From positions 1 to 64,000 of the forward strand of contig NZ_FCOK02000017.1 in the NCBI RefSeq assembly GCF_001544555.2: a stretch of DNA of 64,000 nt. The letters are read 5' to 3'. Origin of the DNA: Caballeronia udeis (GTDB taxonomy: Bacteria; Pseudomonadota; Gammaproteobacteria; Burkholderiales; Burkholderiaceae). This document shows positions 34,470 through 42,632 of the stretch, piece after piece. The stretch's first letter is position 1, and each line of letters begins with the position of its first letter. The position numbers were made by a program, and so were the translations under genes. Below the pieces are notes generated by a model. That model saw only the letters and a list, made by a program, of their open reading frames with translations. It was not told the origin of the DNA and did not search any database.

Positions 34470-35774
34470 ATGAGCCATATCAGCGAAACCCTTTTGGTGG
34501 CGCCGGCGGCGCGTACCGACGTGTACCGCAAGATCAGCTGGCGCATCATGCCGTTCATCGTGCTGTGTTATCTGTGCGGTTATCTCGACCGGGTGAACGT
34601 GGGCTTCGCCAAGTTGCAGATGCTGAACGACCTGCACATGAGCGATGCTGTTTATGGCCTGGGCGCGGGCATCTTCTTCATCGGCTATTTTATTTTTGAA
34701 GTGCCCAGCAACCTGATCCTGCACCGGGTTGGCGCCCGTCTCTGGATCGCGCGCATCATGATCACGTGGGCGATTATTTCCGCGCTCACGCTGCTGGTGA
34801 AAACGCCGATGCAGTTCTACACCGCCCGCTTTTTCCTGGGCGTGGCCGAAGCCGGTTTTTCGCCGGGCATCATGTTGTATCTGACCTATTGGTTTCCCGC
34901 GAGAAAACGGGGCTTCGCGCTGGGCGTGTATTACATCGCGATCCCGTTGTCAGGTGTGGTAGGCGGTCCGTTGTCGGGCTGGGTACTCAGCAGCTTCAGC
35001 CATTCCACCGTGATGGCGGGGTGGCAGTGGCTGTTCCTGATCGAAGCGCTTCCGGCCCTGCTTTGCGGCATAGCAGTGCTTGCCCTGATGGTCGACCGGC
35101 CCACGCAGGCGAAGTGGCTGACCGAGGCTGAAAAAGCCCAGGTGACCGGAGAGATCGATCGAGAGGACTCCGAGAAGACGACACATCACAACCTGGGCGC
35201 CATTCTTTCCGATCGCCACATCTGGAAACTCTGCGCCGTCTATTTCTGCCAGATCATCGGCCTGTATGGCATCAGCTTCTGGTTGCCGTCGATCATCAAG
35301 GACTCGGGGCTCAGCGACGTCTCGACCATAGGCTGGTTATCGGCCATTCCCTATCTCGTCGCCATCCCTGCGATTGTGCTGACCGGAATGAGCTCGGACC
35401 GCTTCCGCTCGCGCCGGATGCATTTCTCCGTGCTGGCGGTGATCGGCGCGATCGGGTTCGCTGCAAGTGGGTACGTGGGCCACCATCCCACACTCGCGGT
35501 GATCTGGTTGAGCGTGGCGGCTGCGGGCATATTGTCGGCGCTGTCGCTGTTCTGGAGCATTCCATCGTCGTTCCTTGCCGGCACCTCTGTGGCGGTCGGG
35601 ATTGCGGGAATCAACTGCGTGGGTAACCTCGCGGGGTTTGTCTCGCCCTATGCGGTGGGGTGGCTCAACGTGACCACCCACGACAATCGCATGGGGTTGT
35701 ATTTTGTTGCCGCGTGTCTGGTGCTCGGTGCGCTGCTGGTGCGAACCATCTCGGGCAAACTCGCGGATCGTTGA
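34470..35774 (+). CDS. MFS transporter of the anion:cation symporter (ACS) family
   Basis: A 434-residue 12-TM carrier. 'LCGYLDRVNVGFAKLQM' in helix 1 and 'EAGFSPGIMLYLTYWFPARKRG' after helix 4 are the ACS signature shared by phthalate, tartrate, galactarate and hexuronate transporters. ATG 34470 follows GGAGGAG. It is 76 bp after the SAF dehydrogenase and probably in its operon, supplying an organic anion to it. Confidence 0.87.
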   Translation: MSHISETLLVAPAARTDVYRKISWRIMPFIVLCYLCGYLDRVNVGFAKLQMLNDLHMSDAVYGLGAGIFFIGYFIFEVPSNLILHRVGARLWIARIMITWAIISALTLLVKTPMQFYTARFFLGVAEAGFSPGIMLYLTYWFPARKRGFALGVYYIAIPLSGVVGGPLSGWVLSSFSHSTVMAGWQWLFLIEALPALLCGIAVLALMVDRPTQAKWLTEAEKAQVTGEIDREDSEKTTHHNLGAILSDRHIWKLCAVYFCQIIGLYGISFWLPSIIKDSGLSDVSTIGWLSAIPYLVAIPAIVLTGMSSDRFRSRRMHFSVLAVIGAIGFAASGYVGHHPTLAVIWLSVAAAGILSALSLFWSIPSSFLAGTSVAVGIAGINCVGNLAGFVSPYAVGWLNVTTHDNRMGLYFVAACLVLGALLVRTISGKLADR

Positions 35775-35777
35775 TCA

Positions 35778-37043
35778 TCAATGTTGGTTCAACTGGCCTC
35801 GCCGCGTCAGCCGGAGAACGAAAGCGAGGCCGGTGAAAACGAATCCCACAACACAGACGCCGGTCCAGCCGGCCATCGCCCACGCGGCACCGGAAAGCGC
35901 TGCGCCTAACGCACCGCCGACGAAAAACACCCCGACGAACAGACCGTTCAACCTTCCGCGCGCAGCAGGATCCATCAGGTTGATCGCCCGCCGCCCCAGG
36001 GTCTGGTCGGTGACAACGCCTGCGTCGAGCGCGGCCGCGCCCGCGACAAGCATTGCAACCGCCAGCACCGGATGGGCTCCCGCCGAAAAGCCTCCCCAGC
36101 CCGCGCCCGCCATGCCGATTGCCACAAGCGCGAGGAGCATGGTCAGGTGGCCGGCGAGCAACGTCCTGCGGCCCCACCCGCGGTCGCCGGCGCGGCCGGC
36201 GAGCGGCGTCACGATCGCACCCGCCGCGCCGGCGAAGGCGAACAGCGCGACGCCATTCATATCGAAGCTGAACGGCGGTTGCACGAGCCGCAGGCCGATC
36301 GCAGTCCAGAACGCGCTGAACGCGCCCATCACCAACGCCGCCGATACAGCGTTCCGTTGCAACACAGGCTCGGTGCGCATCAGCGTCCAGAGCGAGTACA
36401 GGAGCGCCGGGTAGCGCGTCGGGATGGCTGGCACGCGCGCAGGCAGCTTCATGTAGAGGACGACGGCAAGTAGCGCATTGATCACCGCGGCAAGCCCGTA
36501 GAAAGCACGCCAGCCGATTGACCCGGCAATGATGCTGGCGGCCGGACGCGACAACAGGATGCCGAGCATCAAGCCGCTCATCACGTTGCCGACTGCACGC
36601 CCGCGATGACTTTCCGGCGCCATCGAAGCGGCCATGGGCACCAGCATCTGGATCACGCTGGAGGCGGCGCCGGCCAGGAAGACAGCGACCAGAAACACGA
36701 CGCGTGAATCGGTAAGCATCGCGATGGCGAGAAAAGCGGCGCCGCACGTCAGCGTGCGCACGATCAGCCGGCGGTTCTCCAGCAGGTCGCACAGGGGCAC
36801 GAGCAACACCAGGCCGACTGCGTAGCCGAGCTGCGGCAGCATGGCGGCGAGGCCGGCGAACTCAGGGGCGAGATGCAAGCTGCGGCTGATCGCGCCGGTC
36901 AGCGTTTGCGCGGCAAACAGGTTCATCACAATCACGCCGACTGCCGTCGCGAAGAAGACTGTCAGCGGCCCGGTGAGTCTGTGCGGGCTGTCGGCTTCCT
37001 GCGCGGTGATGGCACGGGCGGGACTTTCTGCGGAGGGATTCAT
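35778..37043 (-). CDS. MFS transporter (DHA1-type efflux-like)
   Basis: A 421-residue 12-TM major facilitator. Motif A is LVPLCDLLENRRLIV, and the fifth-helix region is GNVMSGLMLGILLSRPAASI. It closely parallels the carrier at 43406-44620 (DLLENRK, GNIMSGLLLGILLSRP), so the two are paralogues. ATG 37043 is chosen over one five codons upstream. A perfect 9-bp hairpin (37049-37076) covers its ribosome-binding region. It is divergent from a LysR gene likely to regulate it. It ends 3 bp from the convergent ACS carrier stop. Confidence 0.86.
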   Translation of the reverse strand: MNPSAESPARAITAQEADSPHRLTGPLTVFFATAVGVIVMNLFAAQTLTGAISRSLHLAPEFAGLAAMLPQLGYAVGLVLLVPLCDLLENRRLIVRTLTCGAAFLAIAMLTDSRVVFLVAVFLAGAASSVIQMLVPMAASMAPESHRGRAVGNVMSGLMLGILLSRPAASIIAGSIGWRAFYGLAAVINALLAVVLYMKLPARVPAIPTRYPALLYSLWTLMRTEPVLQRNAVSAALVMGAFSAFWTAIGLRLVQPPFSFDMNGVALFAFAGAAGAIVTPLAGRAGDRGWGRRTLLAGHLTMLLALVAIGMAGAGWGGFSAGAHPVLAVAMLVAGAAALDAGVVTDQTLGRRAINLMDPAARGRLNGLFVGVFFVGGALGAALSGAAWAMAGWTGVCVVGFVFTGLAFVLRLTRRGQLNQH

Positions 37044-37048
37044 CGAAC

Positions 37049-37076
37049 GGTTTCTCAAAACGGGGTCTGAGAAACC
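37049..37076 (-). promoter_or_regulatory. 9-bp hairpin/palindrome at the MFS translation start
   Basis: GGTTTCTCA (37049-37057) and TGAGAAACC (37068-37076) are perfect inverted repeats with a 10-bp loop. In the minus-strand mRNA the hairpin ends 5 nt before the ATG and includes the only purine-rich GAGAAA. It could be a LysR operator or a translational control stem. Confidence 0.45.
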
Positions 37077-37177
37077 ATCCTAGTGATGCATCTACTATGC
37101 GGCAATTGAAATATGTTGATAATGATTATGCGATATAGTTTAAGCGCTCGTTTTGAATCCCCATTTGGAGCACCCGT

Positions 37178-38128
37178 TTGAATACGCGCGATCTACAGGC
37201 GTTCGTTGCGGTCGTCGACAGCGGTTCGATGGTGCGCGCCGCAGAAAAACTCCATCTCACGCAGCCCGGGTTGACGCGGCGCGTGCAAAACCTTGAAAGC
37301 ATGCTGGGTGCGGAATTGCTCGATCGCCAGAGCAAGCCGCTCAAGCCGACCGCTGCGGGCAACGAGGTGTATGCGCTGGCGCGCACCGTGTTGCGCGCGG
37401 TGGACGATCTGCTGCTTGCCGCCTCTCCCGAAAGCGAGCCGTCCGGCGAGTTGAGAATTGGCATGCCGCCGTTTCTGGCGGAAGTGGCGCTCGAGAAGCC
37501 CGTCGACCTCCTGCGCGGTGCCTTTCCGCGACTTACCTTGCGCGTGACAGCGGGTTGGTCACCGGCTCTGTTGCAGAGTGTCGAACGGGCATCGCTTGAT
37601 GCATCCATCGTGTTGATGCCGTCCGGCACCGTACCGCCCGAGACGTTGCACGCTGCGCTCCTTGCGTTCCTGCCGACCGTGATTGTCGCGGCGCGGACCC
37701 TCGGCCTGCCCGATACGCCAATGACACTGGCGGATCTGGCGAGTTACGAATGGGTACTCAATCAGGACGGCTGCGGGTTGCGTTCGGCGTTAAGGCGGGC
37801 GATGGAAGCGGCGGGAGTGCCATTCAATGTCGCCGTTGAAGCGTTTGGCTCAGAGCTGCAATTGTCTCTGGTCGCGCGTGGCCTTGGTATCGGGCTCGTT
37901 ACGCCGGACATGCTGGAACGCACGGCGCATCGCCCGGCGCTCCAGGTGATAGAGACCACTGACTTTCGCACGGGAGTCGATGTCTGGTTCGTCCATGGTT
38001 CAGTCCCCGGCCGGTTGATGCGCGCTATCGATCTGTTGCGCGGTTCGCTTACTGAAGTGCTGACCAACGGCAAGACGGTGATGCAAGGGGAAGACACAAA
38101 ACGCGCGCGAATAAAACGCCAACCATAG
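37178..38128 (+). CDS. LysR-family transcriptional regulator
   Basis: A 316-residue LysR regulator: HTH 'DLQAFVAVVDSGSMVRAAEKLHLTQPGLTRRVQNLES' followed by an effector domain of the CbnR/CynR-like kind. The start is TTG 37178, with GGAG 7-10 nt upstream; no ATG fits the family N-terminus. It is divergent from the MFS gene and presumably controls it. The upstream region is AT-rich relative to its neighbours. Confidence 0.86.
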   Translation: MNTRDLQAFVAVVDSGSMVRAAEKLHLTQPGLTRRVQNLESMLGAELLDRQSKPLKPTAAGNEVYALARTVLRAVDDLLLAASPESEPSGELRIGMPPFLAEVALEKPVDLLRGAFPRLTLRVTAGWSPALLQSVERASLDASIVLMPSGTVPPETLHAALLAFLPTVIVAARTLGLPDTPMTLADLASYEWVLNQDGCGLRSALRRAMEAAGVPFNVAVEAFGSELQLSLVARGLGIGLVTPDMLERTAHRPALQVIETTDFRTGVDVWFVHGSVPGRLMRAIDLLRGSLTEVLTNGKTVMQGEDTKRARIKRQP

Positions 38129-38263
38129 GCGGGCCAGCGCAACGGCCGCCGACATGCCGCTCATCTACTGCACCAGCGCAATTTCGATCCGCTCCTTCCT
38201 TTTGCCCGTATTCTCGCGCTTGAGCCTGACCGGACCGACACCGAAGCCGGCGTGAGGAAAGTC

Positions 38264-38338
38264 ATGCCGTTTTTACAGAACCTATACGCTGGAAAGCGCT
38301 CTTTCGACGCGGCCATTACCGTCGAAGATCAACAATAA
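38264..38338 (+). CDS. Possible 24-residue small protein
   Basis: ATG 38264 is preceded by a strong GAGGAAAG and encodes MPFLQNLYAGKRSFDAAITV plus four residues before TAA. It has no known relative that I recognise. The ribosome site is better than those of many neighbours, but so short a frame could arise by chance. Confidence 0.25.
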   Translation: MPFLQNLYAGKRSFDAAITVEDQQ

Positions 38339-38398
38339 CGAGCGATCCGAAGAAAGGACGGTTGTCGCGACATCGAAACTATAAAAAGCGGGGGTAAC

Positions 38399-38689
38399 AT
38401 GACCGATGACGTTGGAGCCTTGATTGAAGAAATTCAGCGATATGCGGGAAACCGTGCGCAGGATGTGGCTCGTGGCGCAGAAACGCCGGCGCTTGCAGCG
38501 CTGATGGTCGAGAAGTTTGGTGAGGGTCTGGTCAAGGCGGGTTACTTGCTGGGAGTCGGTCGCGCCGACGAACTCAAGCATGAAATCGACCGTCTGGTAC
38601 GTAAGATCGACGTGCACTACCCCACGCATCTTCAATATCGTTTTGAAGCGCGCCCGGCGGGACTGGCCATCAACGGTACGGCTCATTGA
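38399..38689 (+). CDS. Small protein of unknown function
   Basis: A 96-residue, probably helical soluble protein (MTDDVGALIEEIQRYAGNRAQ..., 'LAALMVEKFGEGLVKAGYLLGVGRADELKHEIDRLVRKIDVHYPTHLQYRF'). Coding bias is normal and GGGG precedes the ATG. No motif identifies a family. It stands alone, followed 125 bp later by another small gene. Confidence 0.55.
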   Translation: MTDDVGALIEEIQRYAGNRAQDVARGAETPALAALMVEKFGEGLVKAGYLLGVGRADELKHEIDRLVRKIDVHYPTHLQYRFEARPAGLAINGTAH

Positions 38690-38814
38690 GCCGTACCGAG
38701 CGGTGCTCGTACCAATGTGAAGGTTGCCGCTAGAGAGCACTACGAAGTATATGGATTGATTGTTTTTTTATGCGCGTTCCGCCAAGCGGTCCGCGAAAAT
38801 TCATGGAGGATGCC

Positions 38815-39030
38815 ATGGCATTCAAACAAACCAAGGGGAACGTGACCGTTGAGGCGTGTGTCCTGCCGTCGCCTGGTCAGATGTTCAAAGGCGCGCTTCG
38901 CGTGACAACCGTGCGTGACACGAAGACGATCGAGCGCGTGACGGGGCGCGGCTGCGGACGTCCAATGCGCGACGCTAACGCAGCATTGGCAATGGCCGAA
39001 ACAGCCGCTAGACAGATGCTCGGTGTTTAA
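38815..39030 (+). CDS. Small protein of unknown function
   Basis: A 71-residue protein beginning MAFKQTKGNVTVEACVLPSP, with a basic middle 'TGRGCGRPMRDANAAL' and an alanine-rich C-terminal helix. ATG 38815 has an ideal GGAGGA site, so I use it rather than the frame opened 15 codons earlier. I do not recognise the family. Expression is likely given the ribosome site. Confidence 0.6.
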   Translation: MAFKQTKGNVTVEACVLPSPGQMFKGALRVTTVRDTKTIERVTGRGCGRPMRDANAALAMAETAARQMLGV

Positions 39031-39069
39031 GCTTTTGACGGCATGATCGCAGCAGGGGTGTGCCGTCGC

Positions 39070-39993
39070 TCATGGAGGCAGTGCGCTCCACTTTCTTGCA
39101 AGGTCCAGCTGCTCGACACGATCGATCAACGCCTGCGTGAAGACGCGAATCTTGGCCGGCTGGTGCCGCCTGCTCTGGTAAGCCATATTTATCGTAAGAC
39201 GGGGTAGTTGCCAGTCTTTGAGCAGGGGTACGAGACGCCCGGCAACAATGTCGTCGTGAACAATGTAGAGCGGCTGTATGACGATACCCATGCCGGCGTA
39301 CCCCGCCGCGCAGATTACCTGCCCTTCGTTTGAATCGAGTGCGCTGGTGATCGGGACATGGCGGCTTTCTTCTCCCCGCGTAAGGTGCAGCACGTAGGGA
39401 TCCAGCGCGAGGTTGTAGACAAGCATCCGGTGGCCGGCAAGGTCTTCGGGTGTCTTGGGACGACCGTGCCTGGCGAGGTACCCGGGCGACGCCGCCAGCA
39501 CCCGCCGTGTCTGGGCCAGACGCCTTACCGTGATGCCCGAATCGCCTTCGTATTCACGCGTGCGAATGGCCACGTCAATACCTGCTTCGATGAAATCCGG
39601 ATACCGGTTGGCCGCCACGATCTGCACCGATAGTTCCGGATACTGCAGGCTGAATTCAGGCAGCCACGGCGCGATATGCATCATGGCGAACGAGACGGAA
39701 CTGGTCACCCGCAACGTGCCGCGCGGGTTCAGCGCGGCGTCGCCGGCAGCCGCGTCCGCTTCGGCCATCTCCGCCAGTATGGTGCTGCAGCGGCGGTGAT
39801 AGTCGCGCCCGGCGTCGGTCAACCAGAGGCGGCGCGTGGTTCGTTCCACCAGCCTTGCGCCTAGCCGCTCTTCCAGCGCATTCAATGTCCGGCTGGCCGC
39901 GGCGTTCGACATGTTCAGTTTCTCCGCCGCTTTCGAAAGACTGCCTGTCTCCGCCGTCAGGACAAAAAATTCGATCTGGGTCAATCGGTCCAT
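39070..39993 (-). CDS. LysR-family regulator of the hydroxyquinol operon
   Basis: A 307-residue LysR regulator: HTH 'DRLTQIEFFVLTAETGSLSKAAEKLNMSNAAASRTLNALEERLG' and an effector domain of the 'LRVTSSVSFAMMHIAPWLPEF' class (DmlR/PgrR-like). ATG 39993, giving MDRLTQIEFF, is the family-consistent start. It is divergent from the intradiol dioxygenase gene with a 132-bp gap carrying the inverted repeat GGTGGAA/TTCCACC. Confidence 0.88.
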   Translation of the reverse strand: MDRLTQIEFFVLTAETGSLSKAAEKLNMSNAAASRTLNALEERLGARLVERTTRRLWLTDAGRDYHRRCSTILAEMAEADAAAGDAALNPRGTLRVTSSVSFAMMHIAPWLPEFSLQYPELSVQIVAANRYPDFIEAGIDVAIRTREYEGDSGITVRRLAQTRRVLAASPGYLARHGRPKTPEDLAGHRMLVYNLALDPYVLHLTRGEESRHVPITSALDSNEGQVICAAGYAGMGIVIQPLYIVHDDIVAGRLVPLLKDWQLPRLTINMAYQSRRHQPAKIRVFTQALIDRVEQLDLARKWSALPP

Positions 39994-40010
39994 AAGGGAT
40001 TTTTCCGCAG

Positions 40011-40050
40011 GGTGGAAATATCTTTTCACTATAGCTCGTTTTATTCCACC
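40011..40050. promoter_or_regulatory. Inverted repeat in the LysR/dioxygenase intergenic region
   Basis: GGTGGAA (40011-40017) and TTCCACC (40044-40050) are perfect inverted repeats 26 bp apart, centred in the divergent promoter region. Candidate LysR binding site. Confidence 0.35.
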
Positions 40051-40125
40051 GGACCAAGGGCTAATATCGACGGAATCAGGCTCGCTGATCGTCATGAACA
40101 GCGGCTATAAAAGGAGACATCCACC

Positions 40126-41010
40126 ATGCGCAATATTGACGAAGACACCATCACGCAGGCCGTCCTTGCATCAATGGATGGATGCCGCAACCCACGCCTT
40201 CTCACTGTCATGACGAGCCTCGTGCAGCATCTGCACGCGTTCGCCCGCGAGGTAAAGCTCACCGAGGACGAGTGGTTCACGGCCATCAAGTTCCTGACCG
40301 ACGTGGGCCACATCACCGACGACAAACGCCAGGAGTTCGTCCTGCTGTCCGACACGCTGGGACTTTCCATGCTGGTCACCACGCAGAACAACAGGAAGCC
40401 TGCGGCGTGCACCGAGGCAACTGTATTGGGCCCCTTCTTTGTCGACGGTGCGCCGGAGTATCAGAACGGTGACGACGTATCCAACGGCGCGGTGGGTGCG
40501 CCGTGTTTTGTGCAGGGTCAGATTCGCGGCGTGAACGGCAAGCCTGTTGCCGATGCGTCAATCGATGTCTGGCAATCCGATGAGGATGGTTTCTACGACG
40601 TGCAGAAAACGACCGAAGACGTCGGCAACATGGTGCATAGCGCACGTGGCAAGTTGCGCTCGCTGGCCGATGGGCGCTTTCATTTCCGGTCGATTCTCGC
40701 CGAGGCCTATCCGATCCCTCACGATGGCCCGGTCGGAAAAATGCTCGATGCACTCGGGCGACATCCGTGGCGCCCCGCCCATCTGCATTTCTGGATCAAG
40801 GCGCCGGGCTACGACACGCTGATCACCCACGTGTTTCGCGACGGCGACCAATATCTGGATTCGGATGCGGTGTTTGGCGTGCGGTCGAACCTGGTCGTGG
40901 AATGGGTGAAGCACGAACCCGGCATTGCGCCCGACGGCACCGTGATGACCACGCCGTTCTATACGCTCGACTATGACTTTGTTCTGAACCGCCAGGAGGC
41001 TGCGGCATGA
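40126..41010 (+). CDS. Intradiol ring-cleavage dioxygenase, probable hydroxyquinol 1,2-dioxygenase
   Basis: A 294-residue Fe(III) intradiol dioxygenase. Non-haem ligands Tyr157 (DGFYDVQ), Tyr195 (AEAYPIPHDGP), His219 and His221 (RPAHLHFWI) are all present, and the N-terminal helical dimer domain is complete. The linked maleylacetate reductase implies cleavage of hydroxyquinol (1,2,4-trihydroxybenzene) to maleylacetate rather than of catechol. ATG 40126 follows AAGGAG. The stop overlaps the start of the Dabb gene by 4 bp (ATGA). Confidence 0.92.
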   Translation: MRNIDEDTITQAVLASMDGCRNPRLLTVMTSLVQHLHAFAREVKLTEDEWFTAIKFLTDVGHITDDKRQEFVLLSDTLGLSMLVTTQNNRKPAACTEATVLGPFFVDGAPEYQNGDDVSNGAVGAPCFVQGQIRGVNGKPVADASIDVWQSDEDGFYDVQKTTEDVGNMVHSARGKLRSLADGRFHFRSILAEAYPIPHDGPVGKMLDALGRHPWRPAHLHFWIKAPGYDTLITHVFRDGDQYLDSDAVFGVRSNLVVEWVKHEPGIAPDGTVMTTPFYTLDYDFVLNRQEAAA

Positions 41011-41354
41011 TCCGGCATATTGTCATGTGGCGTGTGAGCGGAGAGTCGCCGGAGGAAAACCGCGCGTCGCGGTTACTCGTCAAGCGTAGCTTCGAGGGAC
41101 TGCGGGGACGTATCCCCGGCATGATTCATCTGGAAGTTGGGTTGGACTCCAGCGCCGTGGACCATGCCTGCGACGTTGTCCTGGTGACGGAATTCGAATC
41201 GCAGCAAGCGCTTGACGCCTATGCCGGTCACCCCGAGCATCTGCGCGTCAGGCAGCAACTCGGCAGTCTCCGGACTGCCCGTTTTCAAGTTGATTACCCG
41301 GTCGAGCCCTTGGCTTTGGCTTCACCGTCGGAGGCGGCCAATGCAGACATCTGA
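41007..41354 (+). CDS. Dabb-domain (stress responsive A/B barrel) protein
   Basis: A 115-residue ferredoxin-like dimeric alpha/beta barrel: 'MIRHIVMWRV' strand 1, 'GMIHLEVGLDSS...CDVVLVTEFESQQALDAYAGHPEHLRV' central Dabb pattern. Proteins of this type accompany ring-cleavage pathways and may isomerise or protect reactive intermediates; the specific role is unknown. It is translationally coupled on both sides, overlapping the dioxygenase (4 bp) and the reductase (14 bp). Confidence 0.85.
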   Translation: MIRHIVMWRVSGESPEENRASRLLVKRSFEGLRGRIPGMIHLEVGLDSSAVDHACDVVLVTEFESQQALDAYAGHPEHLRVRQQLGSLRTARFQVDYPVEPLALASPSEAANADI

Positions 41355-42411
41355 CTTCGTCTATTCGGCGCGAGCAGCGCGGGTGGTGTTCGGTGCGGGA
41401 AGCTTGCAACATGTTGAACGTGAAGTACTGAACCTGAACGCCGGGCGTGCGCTGATCCTGTGCACTCCGCAACATCGCGATGTTGCCGAAGCGCTTGCCG
41501 AACGGCTCGGGTCACGCGCTGCAGGTATCTTCGATCGCGCTGTCATGCACGTGCCGGTCGAACTCGCGGTCGAGGCCCGGGAACTCGCGAGAAAATTGAA
41601 TGCGGATTGCGCGATTGCGCTGGGCGGCGGCTCGACCATTGGACTTGGCAAGGCAATTGCCCTCGAATCGGATCTATCGATACTCGCCATTCCCACGACC
41701 TACGCCGGCAGCGAAATGACGCCTATTTTCGGTTTGACGGAAGGGGGACTGAAGCGGACGGGAACCGACTTGCGGGTGCTTCCCAAGACTGTCATCTACG
41801 ATCCCGAACTGACGCTGACGCTTCCGGCGCAACTGTCGGTGACTAGCGGAATCAATGCGATTGCGCACGCCGCCGAAGGACTCTATTCCCGCGATGCCAA
41901 TCCGATCATCAGTTTGATGGCGGAGGAGGGCATTGCGGCGCTGGCGCGTGCATTGCCGGTGATCGTTGCTCATCCGGAGGACAAGCACGCGAGGTCGCAG
42001 GCGCTGTACGGCGCGTGGTTGTGCGGCACGATGCTCGGAAGCGTTGGCATGGCCTTGCATCACAAGCTGTGTCATACGCTTGGCGGCAGTTTCAATCTGC
42101 CGCATGCGGAGACGCACACGATCATCCTGCCCCATGCGCTGTCCTACAACGCGGGCGCCGCGCCCGAGGCAATGAAGCGGATTGCGCGCGCACTTGGGCA
42201 TGACAACGCGGCGATGGGTGTGTATGAACTGGCAAAGGCGAATGGTGCTCCGGTGGCGCTCAAGGACATTGGCATGAACGTGTCGCAGCTTGATCAGGCG
42301 GCGGAGATTGCGAGTGCCAATCCGTACTGGAATCCGCGTGCGGTTGAATACAACGCGATTCGTACGCTGCTTCAGGATGCGTTTGAGGGTGTACCACCGC
42401 GCGAGTATTGA
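41341..42411 (+). CDS. Maleylacetate reductase
   Basis: A 356-residue iron-containing alcohol dehydrogenase-family enzyme. The NAD loop 'IALGGGSTIGLGKAIAL' and 'AIPTTYAGSEMTPIFGLTE' are diagnostic of maleylacetate reductases, and 'GMALHHKLCHTLGGSFNLPHAETHTIILPH' covers the conserved His region. It reduces maleylacetate to 3-oxoadipate, completing the hydroxyquinol lower pathway. ATG 41341 follows GGAGG and overlaps the Dabb gene. Confidence 0.92.
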   Translation: MQTSDFVYSARAARVVFGAGSLQHVEREVLNLNAGRALILCTPQHRDVAEALAERLGSRAAGIFDRAVMHVPVELAVEARELARKLNADCAIALGGGSTIGLGKAIALESDLSILAIPTTYAGSEMTPIFGLTEGGLKRTGTDLRVLPKTVIYDPELTLTLPAQLSVTSGINAIAHAAEGLYSRDANPIISLMAEEGIAALARALPVIVAHPEDKHARSQALYGAWLCGTMLGSVGMALHHKLCHTLGGSFNLPHAETHTIILPHALSYNAGAAPEAMKRIARALGHDNAAMGVYELAKANGAPVALKDIGMNVSQLDQAAEIASANPYWNPRAVEYNAIRTLLQDAFEGVPPREY

Positions 42412-42428
42412 TGCGGTTTGATGCGATG

Positions 42429-42578
42429 TCACTTGGCTTGCGCAAAGCTGCGCGTCAGTTCGGCGGAAGCGCTGGCAATCGCGCTGCCGGGAGGACAGTC
42501 CGCGACAAAGGTCCATTGAAGAAACGGCGGCCCTGTGCAGACATTCTTGGTTCCGGAGTAGGATAGGACGCGCTTGCC
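42429..42578 (-). pseudogene. Possible C-terminal gene fragment
   Basis: A minus-strand frame with GC-rich third positions encodes KRVLSYSGTKNVCTGPPFLQ... and ends SAELTRSFAQAK. It resembles genuine coding sequence but its upstream part runs into the glutathione peroxidase gene on the other strand, so any original 5' part is gone. No family recognised. Confidence 0.3.
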
Positions 42579-42632
42579 TGAATGACCCGAAGCCTGATCC
42601 CTGCTTGATCCCTTTCTCCACTGAGTCCAAAC

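Noticed and set aside
38166..38263. Minus-strand fragment reading GFGVGPVRLKRENTGKRKER, with decent codon bias
   Set aside because: Too short, no family recognised, and it underlies the upstream region of the small frame at 38264.
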